64,000 nucleotides of DNA from positions 12,214,001 to 12,278,000 of the forward strand of contig JACGWO010000003.1 of the NCBI GenBank assembly GCA_034509735.1, in the 5' to 3' direction. Shown one piece after another: positions 34,735 through 47,700 of this stretch; within the stretch, counting starts at the first letter, position 1, and each line of letters opens with the position of its first letter. This DNA is from Sesamum alatum. Taxonomy: Eukaryota; Streptophyta; Magnoliopsida; Lamiales; Pedaliaceae. The position numbers and the translations under genes are program-made. Under the pieces are notes generated by a model that saw nothing but the letters and a program-made list of their open reading frames with translations, did not search any database and was not told where the DNA came from.

Positions 34735-36965
34735 CTGTAAGCTTCGTACAAGCTCCGAGACGTTAAATGCAGCGAAAATTAAAATGTTAATAACAAAACA
34801 GTATTATAATTAACGATTAATTGACCGTCTCGTTGCTATTAATGTGGATCTCATACATAAAAATGATGTAATTGAATGGTTAAGAGAAACCAACCTTTCT
34901 TGTTCTCCGATTGATGTTGATTACTTGAACTTTCTCAAGAACAGCCTTAACTTAAAAATGGTGGAACGTCAAAATAGAACCATTTTTTATTGTTGTTCAC
35001 ATAGGAACATAAGTGTCTTCCCCATAAAGCTAGTTCACACTACCTATGATGGAATCACCCTCAAACCTATGCCAGTAGGTTGGAGGATTAAGTAGACCAA
35101 CTATTGATTTATGGAGAAATCAAGGGAATTCTTCTCTTTTGGAGATGAGAAATGAATATAAGAACAATGCTAAAATAAAAACTAAACTTTCTAGTTTTGA
35201 AGGAGAGAAAGTTTAAGAGCTATAGAACAAAAAGGAGAGCAAGAGTTTTTGTATCTTTGTATGCAAAAGTGGTATCTAAATCTCTTGCCTTTTATCGTTT
35301 TCTATAGGCATTTCTTTACACTGGATACAATAAAAGTAGACAAGCCTTTTGTCTTGCTCTTATATAACACTTGTTTTCTTTATAGACAAGTTCTAGCATG
35401 ACTCGACCTTTCTCCTTTTACACTTGTCTTCTTTATAGACAAGCTCTAGCATGACTCATATTTGCTTCTTTATCTAAATGAAAACAAGTCATGTCTATGT
35501 TCAATGAATCTTGTCTTGTGGGCTTGGGATAAGGTTTTGTGCTTTATCTTAATTCTCAATTGGATTAAGTCCAGTTTTAATTAATTCCCAACTAATTGAG
35601 TTCAATTATTTAGCCCATGATATTTAATTCTTTAATTAAATATAAGCTCAAATTAATTAATTCAATTAATTGATTTTCAAGCCCAAATAGGTTAATTTTA
35701 ATTAATCTATCACAAGTCTTACTTAATCAAATTAATGCTTGTGAATTTAGATTCCAAATTAAATAATCATATTATTTAATATTCCATGAATTGATTACAT
35801 AAATCATTTATTCTCCATAAATAATTCTATAAATTAATTCCAATAATTCTATCATGGATTGTGTGTGACCCTTTAGGTTCACTACTCAGCTAGACTTGGG
35901 CTTGTATCACATGTACAATTTAATTAACAACTTACTTGGATTAGATTAATTAGATCTTGTCACAATTAATCACCCTCAATTAATTCCTTAATTGGAGGGT
36001 ATCCGTTACCATCGGTGGTCATCTAGCAATGGTCCATGGCACTAGAGAATAGGTTAATAATTGCGTGAATATATGAGCTATGCGTACCATGCAGATACGG
36101 TCCCTCCGCCACTAACCTCCCGATCAAAATCTAGGGAATGGAATTAGTTACCAGTTCTCATTATTGACTTTGATGTCTATGTATCAACCCTACAAGTTAT
36201 GCTTCCAATTTATTAATATAGGACAAACTCTTTCTCCTATTTGATCAATAACCATGGCCATGAGCTTCAAGGAACGCATACTGTAGAGCACTTAGGAGGT
36301 TCGTTATCATCTCATGATAAGTAGCAGATCCTATCTTTGGAACTCACCAACTTTCATGCATGCTTCAACTATGTTTGAAACTGACCGTATTGTAATCCAG
36401 GATGAAACCTGAGACCATGTTGGACATGATAAAGTCATAGCCGTCCTATGCGCAAGGTTACTGGGGAACCTCAAGTTCAAGGACTAGTTAGTGCACTATA
36501 GTAGCCTAGGAGTTCTAGGCATACCGATCATGCCATATAGGGTTTCCATATGACAATTCCTGCGAGTCAATTCAGGAACTTGATAACTCCTTATCAAGCA
36601 CCCACTAAAGTGCGCAGATGTCATACGTCTCTGTCTATGAAACTCGACATTCATCATATGAACACATCACTTAGTGCAAGTCTTTAAGGAAAGGTCGAGG
36701 CCCTGTCTCGACCGATTCATCGACTTGGAATATTTTAGATCAAACCATAGAGGTTGGTTTCATGGTAACCATCATATTCACGAGCCAATCCCGTAGCATA
36801 ATTGATCTAAGGGCTTCAACCAAATGCTCATATAAATATAATGTGTAAAGCATATAAAGAAGATGACCAAAGAACATTTCTTAAAGTAACATATTATTGA
36901 AAAAGATCGTCTAGAATAGTTTACAAAGAACTAATCAATTGGCTTGATGGTCACCTATTCTAACA
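34735..36965 (-). mobile_element. 3' LTR of copia element D (minus strand)
   Basis: Ends at TAACA/CTATTC (36955-36965), which is TGTTAGAATAGGTGACC on the minus strand, beside the purine tract and pol of element D. Going left, the order of landmarks mirrors the family LTR: AGACTTGCACTAAG reversed (36670), the CCATGGCACTAGAGA block (36035), TTAATTAA-rich tracts, a minus-strand TATA-like TTATATAAGAG (35358-35368) and an end near GTAAGCTTCG (34735). At about 2.2 kb it is slightly longer than the others and quite diverged. The 34844-35095 frame inside is not supported as a gene. Confidence 0.7.
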
Positions 36966-36970
36966 ATCTC

Positions 36971-38307
36971 TTACTTGACCTGAAGCCAATTGCCTATGTT
37001 CTTTAATCCCATCTTCTCAAGGTGTTGAGAATGAGTAATTTGTGATATCGGCTTTGTAAGCGGGTCTGCTATGTTCTCCGTTGATGCAACGCGATCCACT
37101 CGCATGTCACCTCTTCCTACCATCTCTCTGATTAGATGGTAGCGTCTAATTATGTGTTTGGCTTTGTGATGAGGTCTTGGTTTCTTTACTTGCACAATAA
37201 CCCCGTTGTTATCACAAAGTATAACTATAGGTTTGGCAATACTAGGCACCACACCCAACTCTTGGATGCAGTTTTTCATCCAAGCAGCCTCCTTTGCAGC
37301 TTCAGAAGCTGCAATGTATTCATCTTCCATCATGGAATCCGTTGTCGTATCTTGCTTGGAAATTTTCCAACTGACAGCTCCTCCATTCAACCGAAATACA
37401 TAACCAGATTGAGACTTAGCGTCATCCACATTCGACTGGAAGCTAGCATCAAGATACCCTTTAGATATCAATTCTCCATCACCGTACACCAAAAATAAAT
37501 CCCTAGTTCTTCTCAAGTACTTAAGGATATTTGTGACAGCAGTCCAGTGATCATGGCTGGCATATGTCTGATAACGACTCATAACACTTCGAGCGTAAGC
37601 TATATCAGGCCATAAATTGAACAACATATTGTATGCTGCCAACATCAGAAGTATAGGGAATTTCTGATATTTTCTTAACTTCCTCATCAGTCTTGGGAGA
37701 CTGAGCCTTGGAGAGTTTAATTCCAGGCCCCATGGGAAGAAAACCCCTTTTTGATTGATCCATCTTGAACCTCTTCAAGACTTTATCAATGTACGTGACT
37801 TGGTTCATTCCTAACATTCTTTTAGATCGATCTATCTCTATAGATCTTTATCACAAGAGTATAGGAAGCTTCACCCAAGTCCTTCATGGAGAATTGAGTA
37901 GATAACCATGCTTTAGTGTTACCTAACATTTTGACATCATTCCCGATGAGTAAAATGTCATCCACATAAAGCACAAGGAGCACAATAGAACTCCCACTAA
38001 CCTTTTTATATACGCAAGGATCATATTCGTTCTTGATGAAGTCAGAACATTTTATAACCCTATCAAAATGAATGTTCCAACTTCGCGATGCCTGTTTGAG
38101 CCCATAAATGGACCTATGGAGTTTACAAAATTTTTGTTCTTCTCCTTTGGATGTAAAACCTTGTGGCTAATCCATATAGATTTCATCCTCAATGAATCTA
38201 TTAAGGAATGCAGTTTTCACATCCATTTGCCATATCTCGTAGTCATAATACGTAGCTATGGCAAATAAGATCCTTATGGACTTGGCCATGGCGACGGGCG
38301 AATAAGA
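36971..38307 (-). pseudogene. RT/RNase H fragment of copia element D
   Basis: Minus-strand 3' part of a copia pol gene. Reverse transcriptase begins at 38307 inside the SPVAMAKS segment, runs through YVDDILLIGN (near 37950) and reaches RNase H, whose 3' part is open at 36971-37687 with DEYIAASEAAKEAAW, CDNNG and NIADPLTKP. There are in-frame stops and shifts in the RT part. It is cut sharply at 38307, where unrelated tandem-repeat sequence begins. The upstream half of pol, all of gag and the leader are missing. This copy preserves the RNase H end that element B lacks. Confidence 0.88.
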
Positions 38308-38590
38308 CAAACTCCTTTAAACGAATTTAAACATTGATGCACTTTTATCTTTTCCAGATCGAGGGCCTAGTGTTAGTAATCAATCGTACGTTCGGATACA
38401 TGCCTAATATTCCACGTAATCGTAGGAAACACCTAGGATATGATTGGTATGAGGGAATGGGTTAGGAATGGAATGAATATTCCTAATCTTATTCCAAATA
38501 CATGTTTGGTACAACTTTGGAATAGGAATACCCATTCCGTTGGGAATGCCCAATCCAATAAATATGGGATTAGCCATTCCCTCATTTACA
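38308..38590 (+). repeat. Direct repeat copy, left flank of transposon stack
   Basis: From GACAAACTCCTTTAAACG on, nearly the same as about 51092-51367. The first part (to about 38440) is the 3' half of the roughly 330-bp unit tandemly repeated at 50258-51230. The second part has GGAATGGAATGAATATTCC-type words. Its left edge truncates the RT of element D. Confidence 0.75.
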
Positions 38591-38892
38591 CATGGTTTTA
38601 GCTATTTCCAATAGATTTGTGAATAGATTTTTTTAATATTCCCAAAATAACTTTTTAATAAAGTTATAATTGCAAGATTTATAGTCACAAAATTATATAT
38701 TATTTTGAATACATTAAATAGAATGAATTTCAATATAAATATTTAAATATGTGTTACCAAAATATAAAATATATAATATAAAAAATTTAAATTTTTAAAT
38801 ATTTCATTAAATATAATATAAATTATTAACATCTTTACACACATTCTACCTAATATTTCTATAAGTATATGCATTTTACCAAATAACACGTA
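38591..38892. other. AT-rich spacer between repeat and Mutator-like element
   Basis: Very AT-rich, no open frame and no terminal repeat recognised. It probably belongs to the unit into which the Mutator-like element inserted. Confidence 0.4.
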
Positions 38893-39489
38893 GGCTAAAT
38901 TGCATAACACCTCCCTGTGTTTTGGTGAAATAGCATGAAATCCCCATATATTATTTTTATAGGCAAAAAACCCCTCATGTTATGGAAAAGGTAGCAAAAT
39001 ACCCCCTCTCCGTTAGAAATTAACGGGGAGTGTATGTCACACGCCTAAAAGGCGAGTGGGCTTCTTTTTGGGTACTTTTAGACATTATTTTATATTTGCA
39101 AAAGTCTATTATACCCCTTTGTTTGATATATAAGAGAAAACAATATTTTAATTTACATATATTTTAATAAACTATATGTTATTGCTTAGTTTAATTTATT
39201 ATTTACATTTTAATATATTTTAATTAAAATTATTTATTTATTAATTATTATTTAATTTAAATATATTTCAATAAATTAAATTTATTTATAAAATATACTA
39301 ATTAAATATCAAAATATACAGAAATATATCAAATTATTTTATATATTATTTAACAAAAATGATATTTAAATTAAAACTAGCAATATATTTATTTAAATTA
39401 AAATGTTAATATGTTTTATTAATTTTAATTTGAAAAAATTAAATTATTTTTACATATTTTTTTTTCAAATTAAAAATAATAATACTGGG

Positions 39490-39900
39490 CATTACCCCCT
39501 GTTCTTCTCCAGCGCTCCTCCCCATCGGCCGCCTCCCGCCTTGTCTTCGGCCATTACTGGGCGACGGAGGTCGCCCTTCTTCTCTGGGCGACCGCCCTCG
39601 CCCAGGTTTAGGGGGACAGGGGCGACATCGCCCTGGGCGATCCAGGGCGACGTCGCTCAGATCTAGATTCGCCCCTGCCAAAAAGGGGCGACGATGATGG
39701 CGACGTGTGTCGTTGTCCCACCCTTTTGCAGGGGCGACTGAGAGGGGCGACGCAAGGTCGCCCACATTTCCGGGCCGTTGCCCAGTTCAATTTGTGGGGG
39801 CGACGGCTCGCGTCGCCTAATTCCTTTGCGGGCTGTGCACGGGCGACGGAGACGTTGCCCAGATTAGGCAGCGACGGCCTCGCTGCCCACAAAGACGGTG
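39490..39900. other. GC-rich island with recurring GGGCGAC word
   Basis: About 400 bp of GC-rich sequence in a region otherwise largely A and T. The word GGGCGAC or its reverse GTCGCCC, and close variants, recur more than a dozen times at irregular spacing. Open frames exist on both strands (39439-39765 and 39608-39892 minus; 39705-39929 plus), but none shows a domain I know. It could be a captured host gene fragment or expanded low-complexity sequence. Confidence 0.55.
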
Positions 39901-41652
39901 GTCATCGCCTCCTACACAGTTTATATTGATATTATCATATATATAGTGCATGTATAGTATATGTATATATAACTATAGATATATAAATGAAAATTGTATT
40001 TTAAATTTTTTAAGATCTGAACCGTTCATTTTTTAAACATTGAAGATTAATGGCTATTATTATAAGGCCATGTTTACTTTAGTAGGTCGGATTGTATTAG
40101 CCCATACAAGGGACCTACTATTTGTTCTATTGTGTTGTACAAATGTCATTAACTGGTCATTTACATTGAGATGTTATTGGGCCATAGTTTTAGTAGTGGG
40201 TTATCTTTTTGTTTACTTTACCATATTGTAAATTGTATTCTCATTTAAGTTACCATTATGCCCTCTTAATAAGACAAAATGTCTTATCATTAACTTTACA
40301 AAATAAACCATTTTAATGGGCCAAATTCGTTTCTTCAAACATGTATGAACTTGACCTAGGAAGAAGAAGGTCGAGATCGACTCTCACAATTCCACGTTCT
40401 CTCGCATCCGCAACATTCCTCCGTATTTCACACTGCAATTTCATCTTGAAGAAGAGATGACGACGTAGGCAGCCTCCATTGTTAGTGACCTACATAATTG
40501 TATATAGAATTGTGTATAGATAACATCAGTAGTCAAGTATTCACACTTATTACATTTTGTCAACATTTTCCGAATGTAGGGGGAATGTTTTATTCTGTTA
40601 AAAAAATCAAATGAAAGTTTTTGCAAACTGAATGAGGGAGGTGTAATGCAAAAATAACCAGTGGATGGGTGATACAGTTCAATGATTAACAACGGATGAA
40701 TGTTGTAGAATCTCAAATTATTTTAATAAATCGTAATTCGGATCGTTTAGACCGTCACTACAAAAAAATGTGGGAATAGGAACGGTAAGGTACGACCGTT
40801 CCAGTTACCGTTCCACGTAGGAACGGTGGTAGGAACTGTTGTGGAACGGTAAATCGTTGATGACGTCAGAGTCGTGCTAATAGAAATACAAATTAATAGG
40901 AATGGTCGCACCGTTCCTATTTGAGTGCCAATTTGTACACCTATAACCGTTCCTAAAGGGAACCTGATATATTTTGGACCTCAATTTGGAACACATGTGT
41001 GAGATTTGGAACGGTAGGCGGATCGAGAAAGCTCATCGTTATTGTGTGTGTGCCAAAGACCGTGTCTATTTTAGACCGGTTGCCCTACCGTTCCAACATG
41101 TAGTCCTACAAGAGGCCCTTTTACGCCATAGGAAAAAATGTGATGCAATTACCATTTCAAATAACGGGTATATAGTAAGTGAAGCTGTGTTACAAGTACC
41201 GGTCCAAAATGTAATCCAAGTAGGAACGGTCAATTTTTCTTGTGCCTGATACCGTTCCTAATATGCTCTAACGGCTATATTACAACGGTAACTTTACCGT
41301 TCCTGTTACCTCTCCTGAGACCGTTCCTTAATCTGGAACAACGGCTATATTTTAACGGCTAGTTTTGTGTTCCAAATAATAATCCAATGACCGTTCCAAT
41401 GATTTCTATATATATGTCCCCCTTCTTTGTCATTGTTCTTATACTTACTCTCGAACTCATTTTGTATTTGTAACTCCCCCCTTGATTGTTTATACGGAAA
41501 ATCGAACATATCAACTACCGAGCGCGAATTTTGCATTGATATCGATAGGTGTTTTGCTCAGGTAAATATGCAAAAATTCTGTTATTTTTGCATATATATA
41601 ATTTACTCTTGTCATTTAATTGTGTTGTTGTGAATTATATGTAGGACCAATC

Positions 41653-43270
41653 ATGTTAAGACAGTTGAGGAAATGGATGTATGATCGAGACGTCCTGGGT
41701 GTGACGCTGGAGTTTGAGGATGGTGTTACAACATTTTTAGAATGGGCCCAGTCTCAACATGCATATATGGACGGGGACAAGATTAAATGTCCCTGCCGAA
41801 AGTGCAAAAACGAACGGTTCAAAACGCCAGACGAGGTAAATTTTTGATTTGTGTATGAAAGGGTTTATGCCAAAGTATTACAATTGGACTTCGCATGGTG
41901 AGAAGAGGGTGTAGGAATACTTTGAAGCATTGACAGCGCCCCCTGTGCAGCATCAGCAAACGCAACCCATTCAAGAGGAGGGTAGTTCGCATTGGGGTGA
42001 TGCGGCTCAGATGGATTGGGCGCAGAGGGATGGTATTCGATGCCGCCGGGCCGTCATTCTGGTCTTCGTACAACCAGGAGGGACCGACTGATGATGGTAC
42101 TCGGTATTGTCCATCTGATGTGGGTCCTAGTTCATATTACGATTCGGGGCCCTATGATTATGTGTCTGGCTTGTCAGACCGTTTTTTTTATGTAGTTCAT
42201 GTTGCGGACCAACCTTTGTGGAATGGCTGCACCACCTCTCAGTTGGCGTCAATTGCCTCTTTGGTGAATATCAAGGCCGAAGGGGGTTTTTCCGAGCATA
42301 CATATGATCGGTTATGCCAGTGGGCTGATACTGTAATGCCCCGCGATCACACTTTCCCTTTCGATTATTACAATACGAAGAAATTGATAAGAGAATTGGG
42401 TTTACCAGTTCAGAAGATTGATGCTTGCAAAAACGATTGCATGTTGTACTGGAAGGATGATATTGATTTGGAATATTGCAAGTTCTGTGGAGACGCTAGG
42501 TACAAGCCCACGAGGGACAGAAATCCTAAACGCAAGAAGTCCCCGTATGCCATTCTTAGGTATCTACCAATTACCCTTCGGCCGCAGAGGTTGTATGCGT
42601 CGGAGGTCACAGCAGAGCATATGACTTGGCATGCGAGCCATCAGACGGAGGAAGGATCCATGTGTCATCCGTCGGATGCAGAGGCTTGGAAGCATTTTGA
42701 CCGGACGTATCCTGATTTTACAGCTGAACCAAGGAATGTTAGACTTGAGTTGTGTACGGATGGGTTTGCACCGTACGGTCAGTATGGTAAAACTTACTCA
42801 TGTTGGCCCGTGATACTTACACCGTACAATTCCGAACATGCACATTGTGCTGTTTAATTGTCGTTGGGTCGATCCGATCAGAGGCATGAAGATACACCCT
42901 CGTTATCACGTCGTTGATGTCAACTTCAAAAAAGCTCTACCAAAAGAATGAACCATTCATACTGGCACAACAAGCAGTACAAGTATACTACGCAGATTAC
43001 CCGAGCATGAAGAAGGACAAAGTCAACTCGAAAGCTATTTGCAAAATCAAGGCTCGAAGAGTTATCGATGACTCGCGATGGACCGAGGTCGCCTATCAGA
43101 TGGATGAAGTCGTACCTAATCCAGATGTTGTAATAGATAACCAAACATTTGAACTGCATGACCCAACGGGAATACAATTGGTCGTTGATCATGGAGGCAG
43201 GGCCATCGCACTCGCCAGATAGTGAATCAGAGGATGAAGATGAAGATAGCTTTGACGAGGCTGAGTCGAT
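41653..43270 (+). pseudogene. TNP2-type CACTA transposase, internally deleted
   Basis: Remains of the En/Spm transposase. The N-terminal transposase-associated domain is clear (RKWMYDRD, then CPCRKCKN, 41653-41840). A one-base shift and a stop near 41910 separate it from the next open part (about 42003-42857), which carries DRLCQWADTVMP, DCMLYWKDD and the start of the Transposase_21 domain (RNVRLELCTDGFAPYGQYG). Sequence then jumps to the C-terminal DUF4216 region (EPFILAQQAVQVYYADYP, about 42945) and an acidic tail (SESEDEDED, about 43215). Most of the catalytic domain and DUF4218 are missing, apparently by one internal deletion near 42857-42890. It cannot be an active transposase. Confidence 0.88.
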
Positions 43271-43379
43271 GAAGAGACTTTTTGAATTTTCCAATTCAAA
43301 AATTTATGTAATTTTTTATCATAGTTATTATTAAAATTTATATTTGATAGATGTATTTTGAATCGACTCAACGGTCAAA

Positions 43380-43935
43380 TTTATCAGGACCGTTCCTATT
43401 TGAGGTACAATATTTTCAAATATATAACTACCGTTCCTATTTGTAGTACAATATTTCAAATACGGCGGCTAATTTAAAAAAAATGAGGAAAATTTGAATT
43501 AGAAACGGTACAAATATATATCTACCATTCCTATTTGAGGTACAATATTTCAAATCTGGCGGCTAATTAAAAAAAATGAGGGAAATTGAATTAGGAACGG
43601 TACAAATATATATCGACCGTTCCTATTTGAGTTACAATATTTCAAATATGGCGGCTAATTAAAAAAAATGAGGGAAATTTGAATTGGAAACGGTAGGTAT
43701 AAAATAGTACTGTTCCTAAATGTAGCCCAATATTTCGTTTTGCCGCCCAATGAAATATTGGTGGGAAATTCAACTATGGAACGGTAAGTGTACAAACCAC
43801 CGTTCCAGATTTCAATAGGAATGGTAAATATGTGAGTGCATTAAAACGACATCGTTCTTTATAATAGGAACGGTATTGGAACACTTTGTCTATTAGGTAA
43901 CCGTTCCTATTTGTACAACTCCAACCAATTTGTCT
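43380..43935. repeat. Tandem repeat with paired octamers, downstream of TNP2 gene
   Basis: About three copies of a roughly 110-120-bp unit containing TACAATATTTCAAAT, GGCGGCTAATT and AAAAAAAATGAGGGAAA. Each carries the octamer in opposite orientations around a short spacer, for example GGAACGGTACAAATATA followed by CGACCGTTCC at about 43597-43623, able to fold as a hairpin. These are the same octamers as at the element ends, but here in the interior. Confidence 0.75.
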
Positions 43936-44429
43936 GATATCTCAACATTCGTCAGCCGGATCGACACCATTCTTTTAACACGTACAAGGTTATGGATATG
44001 AATTGATGTCCAACGGTCGGATTTCCAATCAGTAACCTAGATCTAAGGAATGCATCTGTTTTTTGTACGATGAATATTGACCGGATACGATAACTCGAGA
44101 TCCGCACACCAAAATATTTCAAAACGACATATAATGTATTCTTTTGTGTGTTTATATCATATCTAACGGTCTGATTGGAATTTTGACGATCTGATTATGC
44201 CGTGCAGTACAACAATATAGGATGCTAGTTACATCTGTGAAATACTAACAAATATAAATATACAAAAATAGTTCATATTGTGAACGTGTGTCTATTTTTT
44301 GGAAATTATTACAGATTTTTAATCTTTAAACATCCAATTCTATACGTTTATTTAATAAATATAAGTGTTCGAAAACGTATTTTTCTGTAATTTATATTTA
44401 TTATCTAAGAAAATAGCAAAAATATTGTA

Positions 44430-44795
44430 ATACATATAGGAACGGTAAGGTGTAGAAATAGGAACGGTAACTTTGTACAGGTAAAAAAACGACGCCGTTT
44501 CCTGTTTGGGAACGGTACCTGTAACAACTTGCATATTACACGACCGTTCCTAGTAAGTTTATTAAAAGTAATATGTAGTCAAACGCCGTCGTTTTAAAAG
44601 CAAAACGACGTCGTTTTCCTTATTAGGAACGGTACCTGTAACACTGGGCATATTACATGACCGTTCCTAGTAAGTTTATTATAAGTAATATGTAGTAAAA
44701 CGTCGTCGTTTTAAAAACAAAACGGCGTCGTTTTTCTTTTTAGGACTGGTTTTTAGGAACGGTAGGTATAAAATAGTACCGTTCCTAAATCCTAA
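44430..44795. repeat. Octamer cluster and ACGT palindromes upstream of the second CACTA gene
   Basis: Two near-copies of a unit of about 120 bp contain GGAACGGT, ACCGTTCC and the palindrome-like AAAACGACGTCGTTTT (near 44600) or its variants (GCCGTCGTTTT). ACGT-core words such as GACGTC are typical bZIP binding sites in plants. The cluster ends just before the CT-rich leader of the second gene (about 44800), so it occupies that gene's promoter position. Confidence 0.65.
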
Positions 44796-44799
44796 TATA

Positions 44800-47700
44800 A
44801 AATTCACCCCTTGGCCGATTTTTACCCATTTCCGCCTCTCCCTCTTCCCCCATTTCTCCCTCTCCCTCTTCCCCTCAACCCCAATTTCTGCCTCTGCCTC
44901 TCCTACCAACGACCGCCACCACCACCAGCGCCTCTCCTACTGAATGGCCGCCACCACCAGCTCCTCTCCTCCGGCCGCCACCACCAGCGCCTCTGTGTTT
45001 CCCCCTCCGGCCGCCCCCCACAGCCCCGTCGTCAGTCGCCGCTGCAAGCCGCCGCCATCCCCTCCGCTGTCGTCGTAACAAGTAGGGTTTCCAAAAACCC
45101 TACTTTTATTTTTCTTTTTTCTATATTTTTTTTTTCTGAAAATGCATGTAATATTATGTTGTAATATTTGTAATTTCATGATGTAATTTCTGTAATTTTT
45201 GAATACTTAGGGGATTTTCTGTAATTTCTGTTCAGTTAGGGGAGTAATCTGTAATTTTTGAATAGTTTAGGGGAGTAATCTGTAATTTTTGAATAGTTAG
45301 GGAATTTTCTATAATTTTCTGGTATTATGTTGTAATTTTGTGTAAATTTTCTGTAAAATTTTATGGGATTACTGATATTATGTTGAAATAATATATGCTA
45401 TTATTTCTGTAATTTGATGGAATATATGTAAATATGATGGAATAATAGGATATTATTTCTGTAATTGGGGTATATTTCTGTAAATCTGAAAATTCAGAAA
45501 ATATGGAAATTTGGAAATTTTTAAAATTCTGGAAATTCTGGAAATTTTTAAAATTCTGAAAAATTCGGAAAATATGGAAATTTGGAAATTTTAAAAATTT
45601 AAAATATGGAAATTTGGAAATTTTTTAAAAATCTGGAAATTAGATTTTTTTTTTCAAATGCTGGATTTTTTGAATTTTTTTAAATTTCTAAAAAATTTGA
45701 ATTTTTTCAAAAATTAGGAATTTTTAATATTTTAAAAATCTGGAAATTTTAAAATTTTTCAAAATTCTGGAATTTTTAATATTTTAAACCATCTGGAAAT
45801 TAAAATATTTAAAATCTGGCATTTTATTGTTTTAAAAATCTGGAAATTTAAAATATTTAAAATCTGGAATTTAATTTTTTTTAAAATCTGGAATTTTTAA
45901 TTTTTTCAAAAATCTGGATTTTTTATTTTTTTCAAAATCTGGAATTTTTTAATTTTTTCAGAATCTGGAATTTTTTAATTTTTTATAAATCTGGAAAATT
46001 TAAAATATTTAAAATCTGGAATTTTATTTTTTAAAAAAATCTGGAATTTTTAATTTTTTAAAAACCTGGAAAATTTTTAATTGTTTCAAAAATCTGGAAA
46101 TTTTGAATTTTTTTAAAAATTTGGAATTTTTAATTTTTTAAAAATCTGGAACTTTGAATTTTTTAAAAAAATTCAATAATTAAAAATATGATAATTTGAA
46201 GGAATTAGTGCCATTTTAGGGTAAAATTATGGTATTTAGTTTGCATATATATATATATATATTAAATAAATTAGAAAATCTTCATTATTGAAATAAATTG
46301 ATACTTATGTGTATTTTTTAGATAATGTCTGGTCGGGATTTTCCACCCCGAGGAGGTGGAACGTGGCCGTGGTCGTGGCCGCGGTTGCGGCGAAGTTCCT
46401 ATAACCGCCGGCCGGTGTTGCTTCCCAGGATGGGGAAGCAGTTTTCCGACCACCACCACCATCGGCCCCATCGGCACCCGCACCGCACCATCTGCGCCGG
46501 CAGATCCGGCACACGCACCACCTGTGCCGGATCAGCAACCCGGTGCGTCTATTGCTGCGCCGGATCAGCAGCCCGGACCATCCACTACCGCACCGGCGGT
46601 CGATCCGGCCCGTCCATGGGCTGCCCTACCACCACCACTCCCGCCGGCCCCCCACTCCACCACCATCCGTGCGCCAGTACATCACACTCGCCGATGCGAG
46701 GTACAATTTATGTTTTTAATTTTTTTTATAATTTAAATTAATATTTTTGTGACATACTAATTATTTTGTAATTTCAGTCGTGATCGGAAGATCCACGAGC
46801 GCATGTACGCGGTCGTGCGAGGACACTATCCCCACCCTTGGGGCTGTTTGCGCCAGGTGCCGCTAGAGCACCAGCATTTTTAGTTCGAGAGCTTGAAGGT
46901 AACATGAATTATTTTTTTTAAAAATATTTTAACAATCTAACTTAAAAAATATTTATATATATATTTTTAATACAGATGACGTACTGGTGGGACGCCAACG
47001 ACGAGTCGATGTTCAAGATCTTCCATGTCTGGGTGGGGAAGTTCTTGAGGAAGAAGTTCGTCCTCGCCAGACAGTCGCTTCAGAAGCCTCTATGGCTGGC
47101 GAACGAGGTGTGGCAGCAGCTCCTCCTGTATTGGGCTTCCCCGGAGTTTCCAGAAGGAGTGCGAGAAGAACAAGGCGAACCGGAATGCCAACCCAGCCGC
47201 ATCCACTACTGTGTACCGCGAGGGATCTGTCTCCGTCGGTATGCACAAGCGGAAAATGGTAAGATATCTAATGTTATTTCAATTATTTATTACTATTAAA
47301 TTAAATTTGTAATAATGGTTTCCCATTTCTTTTTACAGGAGGAGTAGCTCGGCCGGCCAGTGAAGCAGATGGAGTTATTCTCCAGATGCTACAAGAAAAG
47401 GCCGACGGCGACTGGAGTGGGTCGAGGGCAGCGGAAGTGGCGTAAAGTTGTAATTAATAAATAACATTCTATACAGTATTTTTTTTAAATATTTTAAAAT
47501 TTTCTAAATTTATTGTATTATTTTTGCAGGAGATGATCCAGAAGATGATGGAGGATCATCAGTCTCAGGCCCCTGAGGAATCCTGCTTCCAAATCAGAGG
47601 CCTCGGTGGCGCAGCAGACCGAGCAGCAGATGTGGGTGAGTTGCGTCGGGGGAAAGAAACAGGGCTGAGTATTTGGTCTTGGTTCTGAGGCCCTGGCGCT

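Noticed and set aside
34844..35095. Open frame of 83 codons
   Set aside because: Falls inside the 3' LTR of copia element D on the opposite strand; no domain recognised.
39439..39929. Three overlapping open frames in the GC island
   Set aside because: They overlap on both strands and follow composition; none has a recognisable domain, so I describe the island, not genes.
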